Assembly (NCBI GenBank): GCA_964492545.1
Contig: CAZBKO010000001.1
Span: 22,517 to 86,516, forward strand
Direction of reading: 5' to 3'
From: RGIG1934 sp964492545
GTDB taxonomy: Bacteria > Bacillota > Clostridia > Lachnospirales > Lachnospiraceae
DNA length: 64,000 bases
A program made the position numbers and the translations under genes. Shown here piece by piece: positions 37,015 through 45,789 of the stretch. Within the stretch, counting starts at the first letter, position 1. Every line of letters starts with the position of its first letter. The notes below the pieces were generated by a model. The model did not search any database. It was not told where the DNA came from and was given only the letters and a program-made list of their open reading frames with translations.

Positions 37015-37107
37015 ACTATTTGTGAAGGAGCATCACAAATAGTCTTGATGGCAAAAGAAAAATCGCCTGCGCGAATTTTTCTTAGCCACGTCGCATAAAT
37101 GCTCCGG
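37015..37107 (+). repeat. Dispersed structured element, full copy C (possible pseudoknot)
   Basis: Hairpin 1 is a perfect 10 bp stem ACTATTTGTG (37015-37024) with CACAAATAGT (37034-37043); its loop holds GGAGCAT (37027-37033). Hairpin 2 is GGC plus AAGAAAAAT (to 37063) with ATTTTTCTT (37075-37083) plus GCC (37085-37087), capped by CGC-CTGC-GCG. The 3' ATGCTCC (37099-37105) is complementary to loop 1. Pair 37059/37079 is A-T where copy A has G-C (9388/9408). A GAGG and GTG start follow. Confidence 0.78.
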
Positions 37108-37120
37108 AATGAGGAATAAT

Positions 37121-38104
37121 GTGGATAAAGTAACAGTAATTATACCAAATTATAATGGAAAAAAATTTTTAAAGCCATGTATTGATTCGCTGAGCAATCA
37201 GACCTTTGATGAATTCAAGACGGTTGTTATTGATAATGCATCAACTGATGGAAGCCTTGAGCTTTTGAGAGAGAATTATTCATGGGTTGAAGTTGTAGAG
37301 ATGGATAAAAACTATGGTTTTACCGGTGCAGTCAATGAAGGCATAAGACTTACAACTACAGAATATGTGCTGCTTCTTAATAATGATACTGAAGTTGAAC
37401 CTGGATTTGTTGAAGCATTGTATAAATGTATAGACAAATCGGACAGGATTTTTTCATGTAGCAGTAAAATGATTAATTATTATGATAGAAGCATTATGGA
37501 TGATGGTGGAGATTTGTATACAGTTGTTGGCTGGCAGGTGCAAAGAGGTGTTGGACAAAGCATTGATAACTATACAAGAAATTGTGATGTTTTTACAGCA
37601 TGTGCAGGGGCAGCCATATATAGAAAATCTGTGTTTGACGAAATCGGGGTGTTCGATAATATGCATTTTGCATATCTTGAGGACATTGATGTGGGATATA
37701 GAGCCAGAATTCATGGATATAGAAATGTATTCTGTGCAGATGCAGTAGTTTATCATATGGGTAGTGCAACAAGTGGTACAGGATATTCAGATTTTAAGGT
37801 AAAACTATCAGCAAGAAATGGTATATATATGATTACAAAAAATATGCCAACTCTTCAGCTTGGAATAAATTTCTTTCCATTACTTGCAGGATACGTTGTT
37901 AAGTATATGTATTTTGTGAAAATGGGATTTGAAAAAGCCTATTTAGATGGAATAAAGGAAGGGCTAAAAACATCATACAAATGCAAAAAGGTCCAGTATG
38001 AATCAAAGAATTTTTGGAACTATGTGAAAATAGAGTTTGATTTGATTAAGAATACATTTATATATCTTAAAGAATATGCTCTTTTAAAAAGGGACAGAAA
38101 ATGA
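37121..38104 (+). CDS. Family 2 glycosyltransferase
   Basis: A 327-residue GT-A glycosyltransferase: VTVIIPNYNGKKFLKPCIDS, VIDNASTDGSLELL, LLLNNDTEVEPGF (DxD-like NDT), and FAYLEDIDVGYRARIHGYR. The EDIDxGYR motif is common in rhamnosyltransferases of the WbbL/GT2 type, so a rhamnosyl or glucosyl transfer in the neighbouring polymer is likely. A hydrophobic stretch near residue 250 may bind the membrane. The ATG at 37109 lies in the end of the structured element; GTG 37121 is used, with GAGG seven bases before it. Confidence 0.87.
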   Translation: MDKVTVIIPNYNGKKFLKPCIDSLSNQTFDEFKTVVIDNASTDGSLELLRENYSWVEVVEMDKNYGFTGAVNEGIRLTTTEYVLLLNNDTEVEPGFVEALYKCIDKSDRIFSCSSKMINYYDRSIMDDGGDLYTVVGWQVQRGVGQSIDNYTRNCDVFTACAGAAIYRKSVFDEIGVFDNMHFAYLEDIDVGYRARIHGYRNVFCADAVVYHMGSATSGTGYSDFKVKLSARNGIYMITKNMPTLQLGINFFPLLAGYVVKYMYFVKMGFEKAYLDGIKEGLKTSYKCKKVQYESKNFWNYVKIEFDLIKNTFIYLKEYALLKRDRK

Positions 38105-38122
38105 TATAATATATATACTAAT

Positions 38123-38177
38123 CCCCATTCTGGAGCGTCTTGTTTTCGATGGGGCGAAGTAAAATTATTTTACTGCG
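38123..38177 (+). other. Structured leader of the 54-residue gene
   Basis: CCCCAT (38123-38128) pairs with ATGGGG (38149-38154), and GTAAAAT (from 38159) pairs with ATTTTAC next to it. The two hairpins stand in series 15 bases before the ribosome site AGGAGG of the small gene. TATAAT at about 38105-38110 could be its -10. Confidence 0.45.
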
Positions 38178-38193
38178 ACAGGAGGAAATTTAG

Positions 38194-38358
38194 ATGGAAG
38201 ATTTTTTAGCTGAATTTGATTTTGCATCTGTGCTCGAAGAACTTAATAAGAGCAATGCAGATAAAGACATATCTAAGATTAATGAACGTATGAACGAGGA
38301 GATGGAAGCATCTAACAGAAGGGTTGAGGAGTATATTCTTAAGCATGTTGAAGAATAG
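38194..38358 (+). CDS. Small acidic 54-residue protein, unknown
   Basis: Starts at ATG 38194 with a strong AGGAGG ribosome site and ends at TAG 38356-38358. It begins MEDFLAEFDFASVLEELNKS and continues with a helix rich in Glu, Asn and Arg (INERMNEEMEASNRRVEEYI), so it is probably a single amphipathic helix or coiled coil. No Cys and no signal peptide. Not recognised. It may form a short operon with the lipoprotein gene 71 bases downstream, and has its own structured leader. Confidence 0.65.
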   Translation: MEDFLAEFDFASVLEELNKSNADKDISKINERMNEEMEASNRRVEEYILKHVEE

Positions 38359-38429
38359 TCAGCAATAACGAGAGAATGCATTTTGCGATTCTTTTCACAA
38401 CATTGAAGGTGCTCCAGAATGGAGGACAT

Positions 38430-39038
38430 ATGTTAAGAGTAATTATTGTAGTGTTATCTGCTGTTTTGTTGTCAGGATGTGCGTGCTCTATGTCGTGTAA
38501 GAAGCCTACAGAATCTCAGCAGACCGTAACAGATTCTAACGCTAATTCAGATTCAGACAATTTGCAAAATAGTGATGAGACAGATACAGCAACAATAGCA
38601 CCAGAGGAGACAACAACTGAGCTTGAGCCAAATACCTATCCTGAGACATTAAGTGATGACGAATTGTCGGGTCCGGTAAACGAAGTAGCTTATGATAACA
38701 TACAGGTAAAGATGAATAAGGACAAATATTCTATATATGACAGACAGATTAGCTGTACCATATCTGATGGAAATGCAGGTAAAGCTTTTTATTACCACCA
38801 TTATCCATTGGTAGAATATAAGGATGGAGATAATTGGGTTAGATTATCCTACTATCCACCTGAATCAGATTATGAGATACAATGGTTCCAGTGCTATGAT
38901 GAAACAGACAAAAACAAAAAGAACTCAACAGTAGTATCATTCTTTCCTGAATATATGGAAGAAGATTTTGTTGTGGGACAATACAGATTAATTATTTTCA
39001 TTGGACCGAATACATATTATGCTGAGTTTGAAGCGTAA
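38430..39038 (+). CDS. Small secreted lipoprotein, unknown function
   Basis: A 202-residue protein with a lipoprotein signal peptide (MLRVIIVVLSAVLLSGC, lipobox LSGC). After a low-complexity Ser/Thr/Asp/Glu linker (about residues 28-75) comes a compact domain of about 125 residues (YDNIQVKMNKDKYSIYDRQI, NWVRLSYYPPESDYEIQWF), which resembles the immunoglobulin-like fold of bacterial surface lipoproteins; the fold is inferred. Function unknown. Start ATG 38430 follows AATGGAGGACAT, and the longer frame to 38376 is not used. Confidence 0.72.
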   Translation: MLRVIIVVLSAVLLSGCACSMSCKKPTESQQTVTDSNANSDSDNLQNSDETDTATIAPEETTTELEPNTYPETLSDDELSGPVNEVAYDNIQVKMNKDKYSIYDRQISCTISDGNAGKAFYYHHYPLVEYKDGDNWVRLSYYPPESDYEIQWFQCYDETDKNKKNSTVVSFFPEYMEEDFVVGQYRLIIFIGPNTYYAEFEA

Positions 39039-39102
39039 TAAGTGCTTGGTGTATGAAGCGTAGAATTAAGTGATAGAATCAATTTACATTCAATAGAATA
39101 AG

Positions 39103-39148
39103 AAGAACTGCGACATTTGACATATTGTTAAATATCGCAGTTCTTTTT
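39103..39148 (+). terminator. Rho-independent terminator between convergent genes
   Basis: AAGAACTGCGA (39103-39113) pairs with TCGCAGTTCTT (39135-39145), followed by T residues. It ends the lipoprotein transcript and, read on the other strand, may also stop the DUF885 transcript. Confidence 0.87.
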
Positions 39149-39180
39149 GCATAATAGTTAATTAAATAAATGTAATGACT

Positions 39181-41031
39181 TTATTTTTGAGTTGCAATCC
39201 ACTTATCAAGATAAGTCTGAAGCGTATTAAACTGAGCTGGTCCAAAATCAAGTATAAACTTATTGAATTCCTTTAAGGAGAACTTATCACCAAGAGACTG
39301 CTCGGCAGTGTTCTGTAATGATTCAAATTCAAGATAACCAAGATAATAGTTAAGATAATTACCTGGCTCTTCTACCATAGAATTATATATTTCATCTAAA
39401 TATTCTGCTGCAACATCTTCACCATAATTATCAGTAATAAATTCTTTAGTCTTGGTCTTATCCCATCCATAGTAATTGATTCCAATATCAATCTGAGAAT
39501 AAACATTTAAGCTAATCTGCTTATTAAGTCGGTTGAATTTCATCGCATCATCACTAAGTCCGCCATAGATATAAGAATATATTTCTGCATAGGTAGCCCA
39601 GCCTTCAGTATATCCTGTGAAACTAAGCATCTGTCTGATAAGAGATGGATTAGTGTCAGCGTAGTAGGTAGTCTGGTAAAGATGACCAGGGTAACCTTCA
39701 TGTGCAAGGGTAACAACAAATTCGCTGCCTTCAAGTTCACTTGCATTGTTAATGTAAATGGTATTCTCTGATAATTTATCAATGGCCGGTGTCAGGTACA
39801 TTGCCGGCGAAACGAAATCTTCAAGGGACTTGTCAATAGTCTTAACAGAAAAAGTATCGCTGCCACCTTCAGGGAAAGCATCATTGATATTGTCCTTCAG
39901 GAAATTGAGAAGGTTCTCAGGAGTATCGTCAGTCTTAATATCTGAGTAATCATCGAGCTCATTAGTTACATCACTATTCATTGAATAGACAACACTGTAG
40001 CTGGCGATATTTTTGTTGTATTCATCCTGTATAAGCTTAAAAATATCATCAACCGTACGGTAAGAACCGACACTGCTCTTAATGAGATATTCGTAGTATT
40101 CTTTGCCCTTATCAAATCCACAGAGACCGCCATTATTGGTGCCTGTTCCCTTGAGTTTATTGAGACCATCAATAAGTGCCTGATATGCAGGAATAACATT
40201 GTTGTTGACAATATCTGTATTAGTGGCCTTGAAATCCTTCACATCATCTGCATCCAGCGAAAGGACATCAACCTTAGTATCAAATGTGCTTAATAAAAGG
40301 TTAGTGCTTGGGTCTTTAATGAATTCTGCACACTGCTTAGTTATGTCGTCAACAGAAGTATCAGACATGAAAATTCCTGCCTGTGACTTTCTCTTTTCCA
40401 GGTCAAGTATACTGTTAAAATAATCAGGAACCTGTGCAAGTATATCCAAATAATCCTTAACATCCTGCTCTCTGTAGAACTTATATTCAGCCATAACTAT
40501 AGGAAGCTGTGCCTGCTCACCAATGGTAGGAGATAGAGGCTCAGTGTACAAATGTAAATCAAAATTATCAATCTCATTCATAAGATATTCTTTGAAAATG
40601 TCATAAGTAATCTGCTGCTCCTGGCTTAACTCGTCATAATCAAATTCATTGAGCTTATCAAGATAATCCTTCATATCCTCCAGTGATTCATTAAATGAAT
40701 CTTCAGAATAATCGCCAATATCCAAATCGTAGTCGTTAATTCCGTAAGTCTCAGGATTAGCTATTTCGTAATGAAGATTAAGTCCATTCTTGGATAACTC
40801 ATCCTTGAAAATCTTATCTGTAAATTCATCGAATTCCTTAAGAGCTTCATTATCATTAACATCTACATCAACAGTTGCTGTAGTTGTGGACTCCTGTGTG
40901 GTTCCTTCTGCTGATGTGGACTCAGAAACCTTAGAGCTCTTCATGCATCCTGAAAACAGCATAGAAAAGGACAGGACAACAGCCACGGCAGTGTATGACA
41001 GCTTGCGTGGTAAAAATGACCATTTTTTCAT
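39181..41031 (-). CDS. DUF885-family lipoprotein, putative metallopeptidase
   Basis: A 616-residue protein with a lipoprotein signal (VLSFSMLFSGC, lipobox FSGC) and a Ser/Thr-rich linker. The DUF885 domain covers most of the rest; the zinc-site motif is VTLAHEGYPGHLYQT (HEGYPGH), with FTGYTEGWATYAEIY downstream supplying a further Glu. Family members are thought to be metallopeptidases at the cell surface; substrate unknown. GGAGG precedes the ATG. It is divergent from the large secreted protein at 41170, and the two promoters share one -35 box. Confidence 0.88.
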   Translation of the reverse strand: MKKWSFLPRKLSYTAVAVVLSFSMLFSGCMKSSKVSESTSAEGTTQESTTTATVDVDVNDNEALKEFDEFTDKIFKDELSKNGLNLHYEIANPETYGINDYDLDIGDYSEDSFNESLEDMKDYLDKLNEFDYDELSQEQQITYDIFKEYLMNEIDNFDLHLYTEPLSPTIGEQAQLPIVMAEYKFYREQDVKDYLDILAQVPDYFNSILDLEKRKSQAGIFMSDTSVDDITKQCAEFIKDPSTNLLLSTFDTKVDVLSLDADDVKDFKATNTDIVNNNVIPAYQALIDGLNKLKGTGTNNGGLCGFDKGKEYYEYLIKSSVGSYRTVDDIFKLIQDEYNKNIASYSVVYSMNSDVTNELDDYSDIKTDDTPENLLNFLKDNINDAFPEGGSDTFSVKTIDKSLEDFVSPAMYLTPAIDKLSENTIYINNASELEGSEFVVTLAHEGYPGHLYQTTYYADTNPSLIRQMLSFTGYTEGWATYAEIYSYIYGGLSDDAMKFNRLNKQISLNVYSQIDIGINYYGWDKTKTKEFITDNYGEDVAAEYLDEIYNSMVEEPGNYLNYYLGYLEFESLQNTAEQSLGDKFSLKEFNKFILDFGPAQFNTLQTYLDKWIATQK

Positions 41032-41067
41032 AAAATCGTACCTCCAATTATTATCTTCTTAGTATGT

Positions 41068-41119
41068 ATGATAACACAAAAAATATACTATTGCAAATAA
41101 AAATATACCATGATATAAT
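41068..41119. promoter_or_regulatory. Divergent promoters sharing one palindromic -35 box
   Basis: TTGCAA (41091-41096) equals its own reverse complement. To the right, 17 bases lead to TATAAT (41114-41119) for the gene at 41170. To the left on the minus strand, 17 bases (41074-41090) lead to TATCAT (41068-41073) for the gene at 41031. Both promoters have ideal spacing from the same hexamer. Confidence 0.75.
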
Positions 41120-41169
41120 TTGTACACTATTATTTCGATAACACTCCCAGCCCTAGGGAGGATACTAAC

Positions 41170-43749
41170 ATGATTATTTTTTCTAAGAGATTAATCAAAA
41201 GTGCAATCATTTTCTGCACATTATTTTTGATGCACACCCATATGCTGGTGGACGTTGTATTTGCCGCAGATGTATCGGATTACTATAGAGAGAAGCTTGA
41301 ATTTGATAAGCAGGGGAATCTTCTTATGACTACCCATGATAAGAAGGCAACCTCGAAGGTGACTTACAGAACTCTTGGTTGGATTATAAAAAGATACGAT
41401 GCGCCAATTGATACGCCGGGACAGCAGTATGCAGTTATCAGGCTGAAGAACTACACAGATATCTGGTATAGAGATGACCCTGATGATAACACATATGTTT
41501 ACTGCTATTATTATGGAGATAAGGATGAAATATATTCGGCTATTGGGAAAGCATCTAAAGAGTGGCAGAATCAGTTGTATAAGTATGGGGACAGCGTCTA
41601 TATTGATGAAGTTATGACAGTGTGTACAGGTGGCGTTAACATGGGGTCATTGACTGGTAATTCCAGCAATAGCCTTAAGAGCAGTGGTGAAATTTATGTG
41701 GATTATAAGGGAATTAGTACTGCCAGACCTTGGGCATCCAAAGAAAGCCTGCTGACACATTTTAACAAAAAGGTTCTATTCCCAAGTACAATAGAACCGC
41801 CGGAGTATTCGGTTTCAGAGAGCATTGTGGACACCCAGTCATATTACAACACGCCTGTACTGGTAACGAAGATAGGACACAATCGACCGGGAGCAGCGAC
41901 TTATGATGTAAGCAAAGGAATACCTGTGAATGAGAAGCTTTACGTGCAGGCTAATGCAGACAAGGCTATGTACGATATGGAATTTAACAGATATTTGGGG
42001 AATGCATATTATCCGGTTAAAGTCAATGTAACATACAGGCTCAGATGGACAGACACTAATGGAAGATCAAAAAGCGAGACGGTAACGGTAGCATATTGGT
42101 ATAGAATTAAGCGTCCGTTCTCATATTGGGTTCTCAATAGGCTGTCATATTATGGTCTCACAAAGGCACAGGTTACAAATGGTGTATTTCCAGGTGGCAG
42201 GACAGACATTATGTCAGGGTATGTGCCAAAGATAACCTCTAAGCACAAAACAGGCTACAGGAATCATGTACAGCTATCTTCGTACACATCGAGTGTATCA
42301 GTGAACGGAGGTACAATCACGAGCAGTAACAAGCTTCGTCCGTCAATACCGGACAGGGATTACTCAGCCGATGCAGAGAAAGCGGTTGGAAAATTTAATG
42401 TATATAACGATGAGCTCATTATTGATGGCAATACAATATTAAGCTCATCGAAGGTCTCAGTAAGAGGAAGTAATCCTAAGGCATACAGCACAACCAAATT
42501 AAGCATGATTACATCGGGACTGACCATAAGTACAGCGAAGAGAAATGGCATGTATGAGAGTGTTTCCAAGGCAGTATATACCAGATATGATAAAGCATCA
42601 GTTAATTATGAAGTTTCCGGAAACTTTTATGACCATGTAATAGTTCATACCCCTGTAATTTGCGAGGCTATGATTAAGACAGATACACAGTGCAGCCAGG
42701 AGGTTGGAAGCCAGAACCTTAAGAACTGTGTTGTGATTGGAAAAGCATTTTCTGTAGATATATCAGCAACAGGTACACATGCACAGATTCCAGGCTACAG
42801 GTATGGCAATTATTCCAAATACGTTGGACAAAAATGGGTAATGTTTCCTTTTTGCGTATATTCCAATAAGAAATTGTACAGCGAAAATATATGGATTCCA
42901 ATATCGACGGACACTACATTTACAGTACCTGTGGGAACTGCTGTTGGGGACTACACCGTAACCTGCATGGACAGTGCTGTGAACAAACCAAAGGATATTG
43001 ATGCCCAATTATCCATGCAGGAACATGGCAACCTTTATTATGATTATTATGGTGCATACAGTGAATTTGAAATGCATGTATCAGGACGTTTATATGGATA
43101 TACATTGGATAACGGAGCTAAATACACAGTAGGAAATAGAAATGAAGATGGAAAGCTGAATGGTTCTGAAAATATAATGCCGGCTCCATTTGAAAATAGA
43201 AAAATTCCATTTGCCGTGATATCTGTGGGAGATTATGCATATGGAGATTCCACGCTTCAAATAGATTTGGATTATCAATATTTGGTGGGAAAGACAAGAG
43301 TGGCAGTGGATGTGTACAGGAGAAACCGTGGCAGCTGTGACAGAATATCGGATAAGCTTGAATTGGATTATGAGCAGCTGCAGGCCATAGGTGACAGCGC
43401 ATCAATTAAGGTAAAAGACAAAGAGGCTGCAAGACAGGGAATGCAGAGATGGAATGGCGAGCTTGATTTCTCCGGAACTCTTGTCTATGTACCAAGGGGA
43501 AAATACGGAGATGTAGAAGAGTATGCGACAATAAAAAATGACATAATAACAGGTGGAAATCTTGTTGTGAATGGGGACATTTACATAGCAAGATGGGGTG
43601 AACGTGAGCTTACATATATGAAAGGGAAATGTAATATGTGGAAGACAGAAGGCTTTGATTACAAAAATATTTTTCTTGACGGTGATTTCCTTGTATCAAA
43701 TATGCGTGAAAACTCAAAAAATGATTACAATGTGGTTGGAACACACTAG
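41170..43749 (+). CDS. Large secreted protein, possibly DUF5704
   Basis: An 859-residue protein with a signal peptide (IIFCTLFLMHTHMLVDVVFA, cleavage likely near residue 33). The rest has no membrane span at the C-terminus and no recognised catalytic motif. It is rich in Tyr, Ser and Thr and in beta-strand pattern (VTYRLRWTDTNGRSKSETVT, SVSVNGGTITSSNKL). From memory it resembles DUF5704 proteins of Lachnospiraceae, but I am not sure. It could be a surface or matrix protein. AGGGAGG lies before the ATG. Confidence 0.6.
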   Translation: MIIFSKRLIKSAIIFCTLFLMHTHMLVDVVFAADVSDYYREKLEFDKQGNLLMTTHDKKATSKVTYRTLGWIIKRYDAPIDTPGQQYAVIRLKNYTDIWYRDDPDDNTYVYCYYYGDKDEIYSAIGKASKEWQNQLYKYGDSVYIDEVMTVCTGGVNMGSLTGNSSNSLKSSGEIYVDYKGISTARPWASKESLLTHFNKKVLFPSTIEPPEYSVSESIVDTQSYYNTPVLVTKIGHNRPGAATYDVSKGIPVNEKLYVQANADKAMYDMEFNRYLGNAYYPVKVNVTYRLRWTDTNGRSKSETVTVAYWYRIKRPFSYWVLNRLSYYGLTKAQVTNGVFPGGRTDIMSGYVPKITSKHKTGYRNHVQLSSYTSSVSVNGGTITSSNKLRPSIPDRDYSADAEKAVGKFNVYNDELIIDGNTILSSSKVSVRGSNPKAYSTTKLSMITSGLTISTAKRNGMYESVSKAVYTRYDKASVNYEVSGNFYDHVIVHTPVICEAMIKTDTQCSQEVGSQNLKNCVVIGKAFSVDISATGTHAQIPGYRYGNYSKYVGQKWVMFPFCVYSNKKLYSENIWIPISTDTTFTVPVGTAVGDYTVTCMDSAVNKPKDIDAQLSMQEHGNLYYDYYGAYSEFEMHVSGRLYGYTLDNGAKYTVGNRNEDGKLNGSENIMPAPFENRKIPFAVISVGDYAYGDSTLQIDLDYQYLVGKTRVAVDVYRRNRGSCDRISDKLELDYEQLQAIGDSASIKVKDKEAARQGMQRWNGELDFSGTLVYVPRGKYGDVEEYATIKNDIITGGNLVVNGDIYIARWGERELTYMKGKCNMWKTEGFDYKNIFLDGDFLVSNMRENSKNDYNVVGTH

Positions 43750-43830
43750 ACAAAGCTTTGTAATTATTGTAATATTTAATTTATATATTTAGATATTAAT
43801 TTATTTGGTAGAAAAGAGGAACATTCTATT

Positions 43831-45768
43831 ATGGAAAAGAAGAAGTATTATTTGACGACAGCTATTGCCTACACATCTGGTAAGCCACATATTGGAAACA
43901 CATACGAAATTGTACTCGCAGACAGTATTGCAAGATATAAGAGACTTGACGGATATGACGTAAGATTTCAGACCGGAACAGATGAGCATGGTCAGAAGAT
44001 TGAACTTAAGTCTGAGGAAGCAGGGATTACACCTAAGCAGTTTGTAGATGATGTATCAGGCGAGATTAAGAGAATATGGGATTTGATGAACACATCTTAT
44101 GATAAGTTTATTAGAACAACAGATGAATATCATGAGAAGCAGGTTCAGAAGATATTTAAGAAATTATATAATCAGGGTGATATATATAAGGGCTATTATG
44201 AGGGAATGTATTGTACACCATGTGAATCATTCTTTACATCTAGCCAGTTAGTAGATGGAAAGTGTCCTGATTGTGGAAGAGAATGTCAGCCTGCTAAGGA
44301 AGAAGCATATTTCCTTAAGCTCAGTAACTACACTGACAGATTAATTGAACATATCAACACACATCCTGAATTCATTCAGCCTGAATCAAGAAAGAACGAG
44401 ATGATGAACAACTTCATCCTTGCAGGGCTTCAGGATTTATGTGTATCAAGAACATCCTTCAAGTGGGGAATACCGGTTGATTTTGATGACAAGCATATTG
44501 TATATGTGTGGGTAGATGCATTATCTAACTATATCACAGGACTTGGATATGATCTCGATGGAGATAGTGACGAATTATATAAGAAATACTGGCCTGCTGA
44601 TCTTCATTTGATTGGTAAGGATATTTTAAGATTCCACACAATTTACTGGCCAATCATGTTGATGGCACTTGGCGAACCACTTCCTAAGCAGATATTTGGG
44701 CATCCATGGCTTCTTCAGGGAGATGGCAAGATGAGTAAGTCAAAGGGAAATGTTTTATATGCAGATGACCTTGTGGAAGTATTTGGCGTAGATGCAGTAA
44801 GATACTTTGTTCTTCATGAAATGCCATTTGAGAATGATGGTGTTATCACTTGGGATTTGATGGTTGAGAGAATTAACTCAGAACTTGCTAATACACTTGG
44901 AAATCTTGTAAATAGAACAATATCTATGTCTAACAAGTATTTTGGTGGTGTTGTTAATAACACTAATGTATGCGAAGAAGTAGATGATGATCTTAAGAGA
45001 GTAGTCCTTGAGACACCTGTTAAGGTTGCTGAGAAGATGGATAAGCTAAGAGTTGCAGATGCAATTACTGAGATATTTACATTATTTAAGAGATGCAACA
45101 AGTATATTGATGAGACAATGCCTTGGGCACTTGCTAAGGATGAAGCCAAGAAGGAGAGACTTGAGACAGTTCTTTACAATCTTGTTGAGAGCATCACAAT
45201 TGGAGCAAGCTTATTAGAGGCTTATCTTCCAGAGACAAGTGAGAAGATTCTTGCTCAGCTTGGAACAGTTAAGAGAGAATTTGATAATATGGAAATATTT
45301 GGACAGTATCCATCAGGCAACAAGGTAACTGATACTCCTGAGATATTATTTGCACGTCTTGATCTTGCTGAAGTTCAGGCAAAGGCTGAAGAATTCAAGA
45401 AGGCACAGGCAGGACCTAAATATCCTGAGGTTGAACCAAAGGAAGAAATTTCTATAGATGATTTTAGTAAAGTTCAGATAAGAGTCGGTGAGGTTCTTGA
45501 ATGCGAGCGAGTTAAGAAGGCTAAGAAGCTTCTTGTATCTCAGATAAGAGTTGGAAATGAAGTACGTCAGATTGTATCAGGAATAGCACAGTATTATGAT
45601 CCTGAGAATATGGTTGGCAAGAAGGTAGCAGTAATCACTAACCTTAAACCGGTTAAACTCTGTGGAATTTTGTCAGAGGGTATGATTCTTGCAGCATCAG
45701 ATGATGAGGATAATCTTTCAGTGCTTACACTTGATAAGGATATTATAAGTGGATCAGAAATTCGCTAA
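43831..45768 (+). CDS. metG: Methionyl-tRNA synthetase
   Basis: A 645-residue class I synthetase. HIGH-type motif KPHIGNTYE near residue 20, zinc knuckle CTPCESFF...CPDCGRE, and KMSKSKGN near residue 300. The C-terminal 110 residues (IDDFSKVQIRVGEVLECERV) are the tRNA-binding EMAP-like domain used for dimerisation. No T-box is seen upstream. Start ATG behind AGAGG. It begins the metG-tatD-rsmA order found in many Bacillota. Confidence 0.97.
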   Translation: MEKKKYYLTTAIAYTSGKPHIGNTYEIVLADSIARYKRLDGYDVRFQTGTDEHGQKIELKSEEAGITPKQFVDDVSGEIKRIWDLMNTSYDKFIRTTDEYHEKQVQKIFKKLYNQGDIYKGYYEGMYCTPCESFFTSSQLVDGKCPDCGRECQPAKEEAYFLKLSNYTDRLIEHINTHPEFIQPESRKNEMMNNFILAGLQDLCVSRTSFKWGIPVDFDDKHIVYVWVDALSNYITGLGYDLDGDSDELYKKYWPADLHLIGKDILRFHTIYWPIMLMALGEPLPKQIFGHPWLLQGDGKMSKSKGNVLYADDLVEVFGVDAVRYFVLHEMPFENDGVITWDLMVERINSELANTLGNLVNRTISMSNKYFGGVVNNTNVCEEVDDDLKRVVLETPVKVAEKMDKLRVADAITEIFTLFKRCNKYIDETMPWALAKDEAKKERLETVLYNLVESITIGASLLEAYLPETSEKILAQLGTVKREFDNMEIFGQYPSGNKVTDTPEILFARLDLAEVQAKAEEFKKAQAGPKYPEVEPKEEISIDDFSKVQIRVGEVLECERVKKAKKLLVSQIRVGNEVRQIVSGIAQYYDPENMVGKKVAVITNLKPVKLCGILSEGMILAASDDEDNLSVLTLDKDIISGSEIR

Positions 45769-45789
45769 ATGTTCCGGAATAGAGGCAAT

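Noticed and set aside
43750..43830. T-box or riboswitch upstream of metG
   Set aside because: Only 81 bases with no T-box sequence or terminator hairpin.
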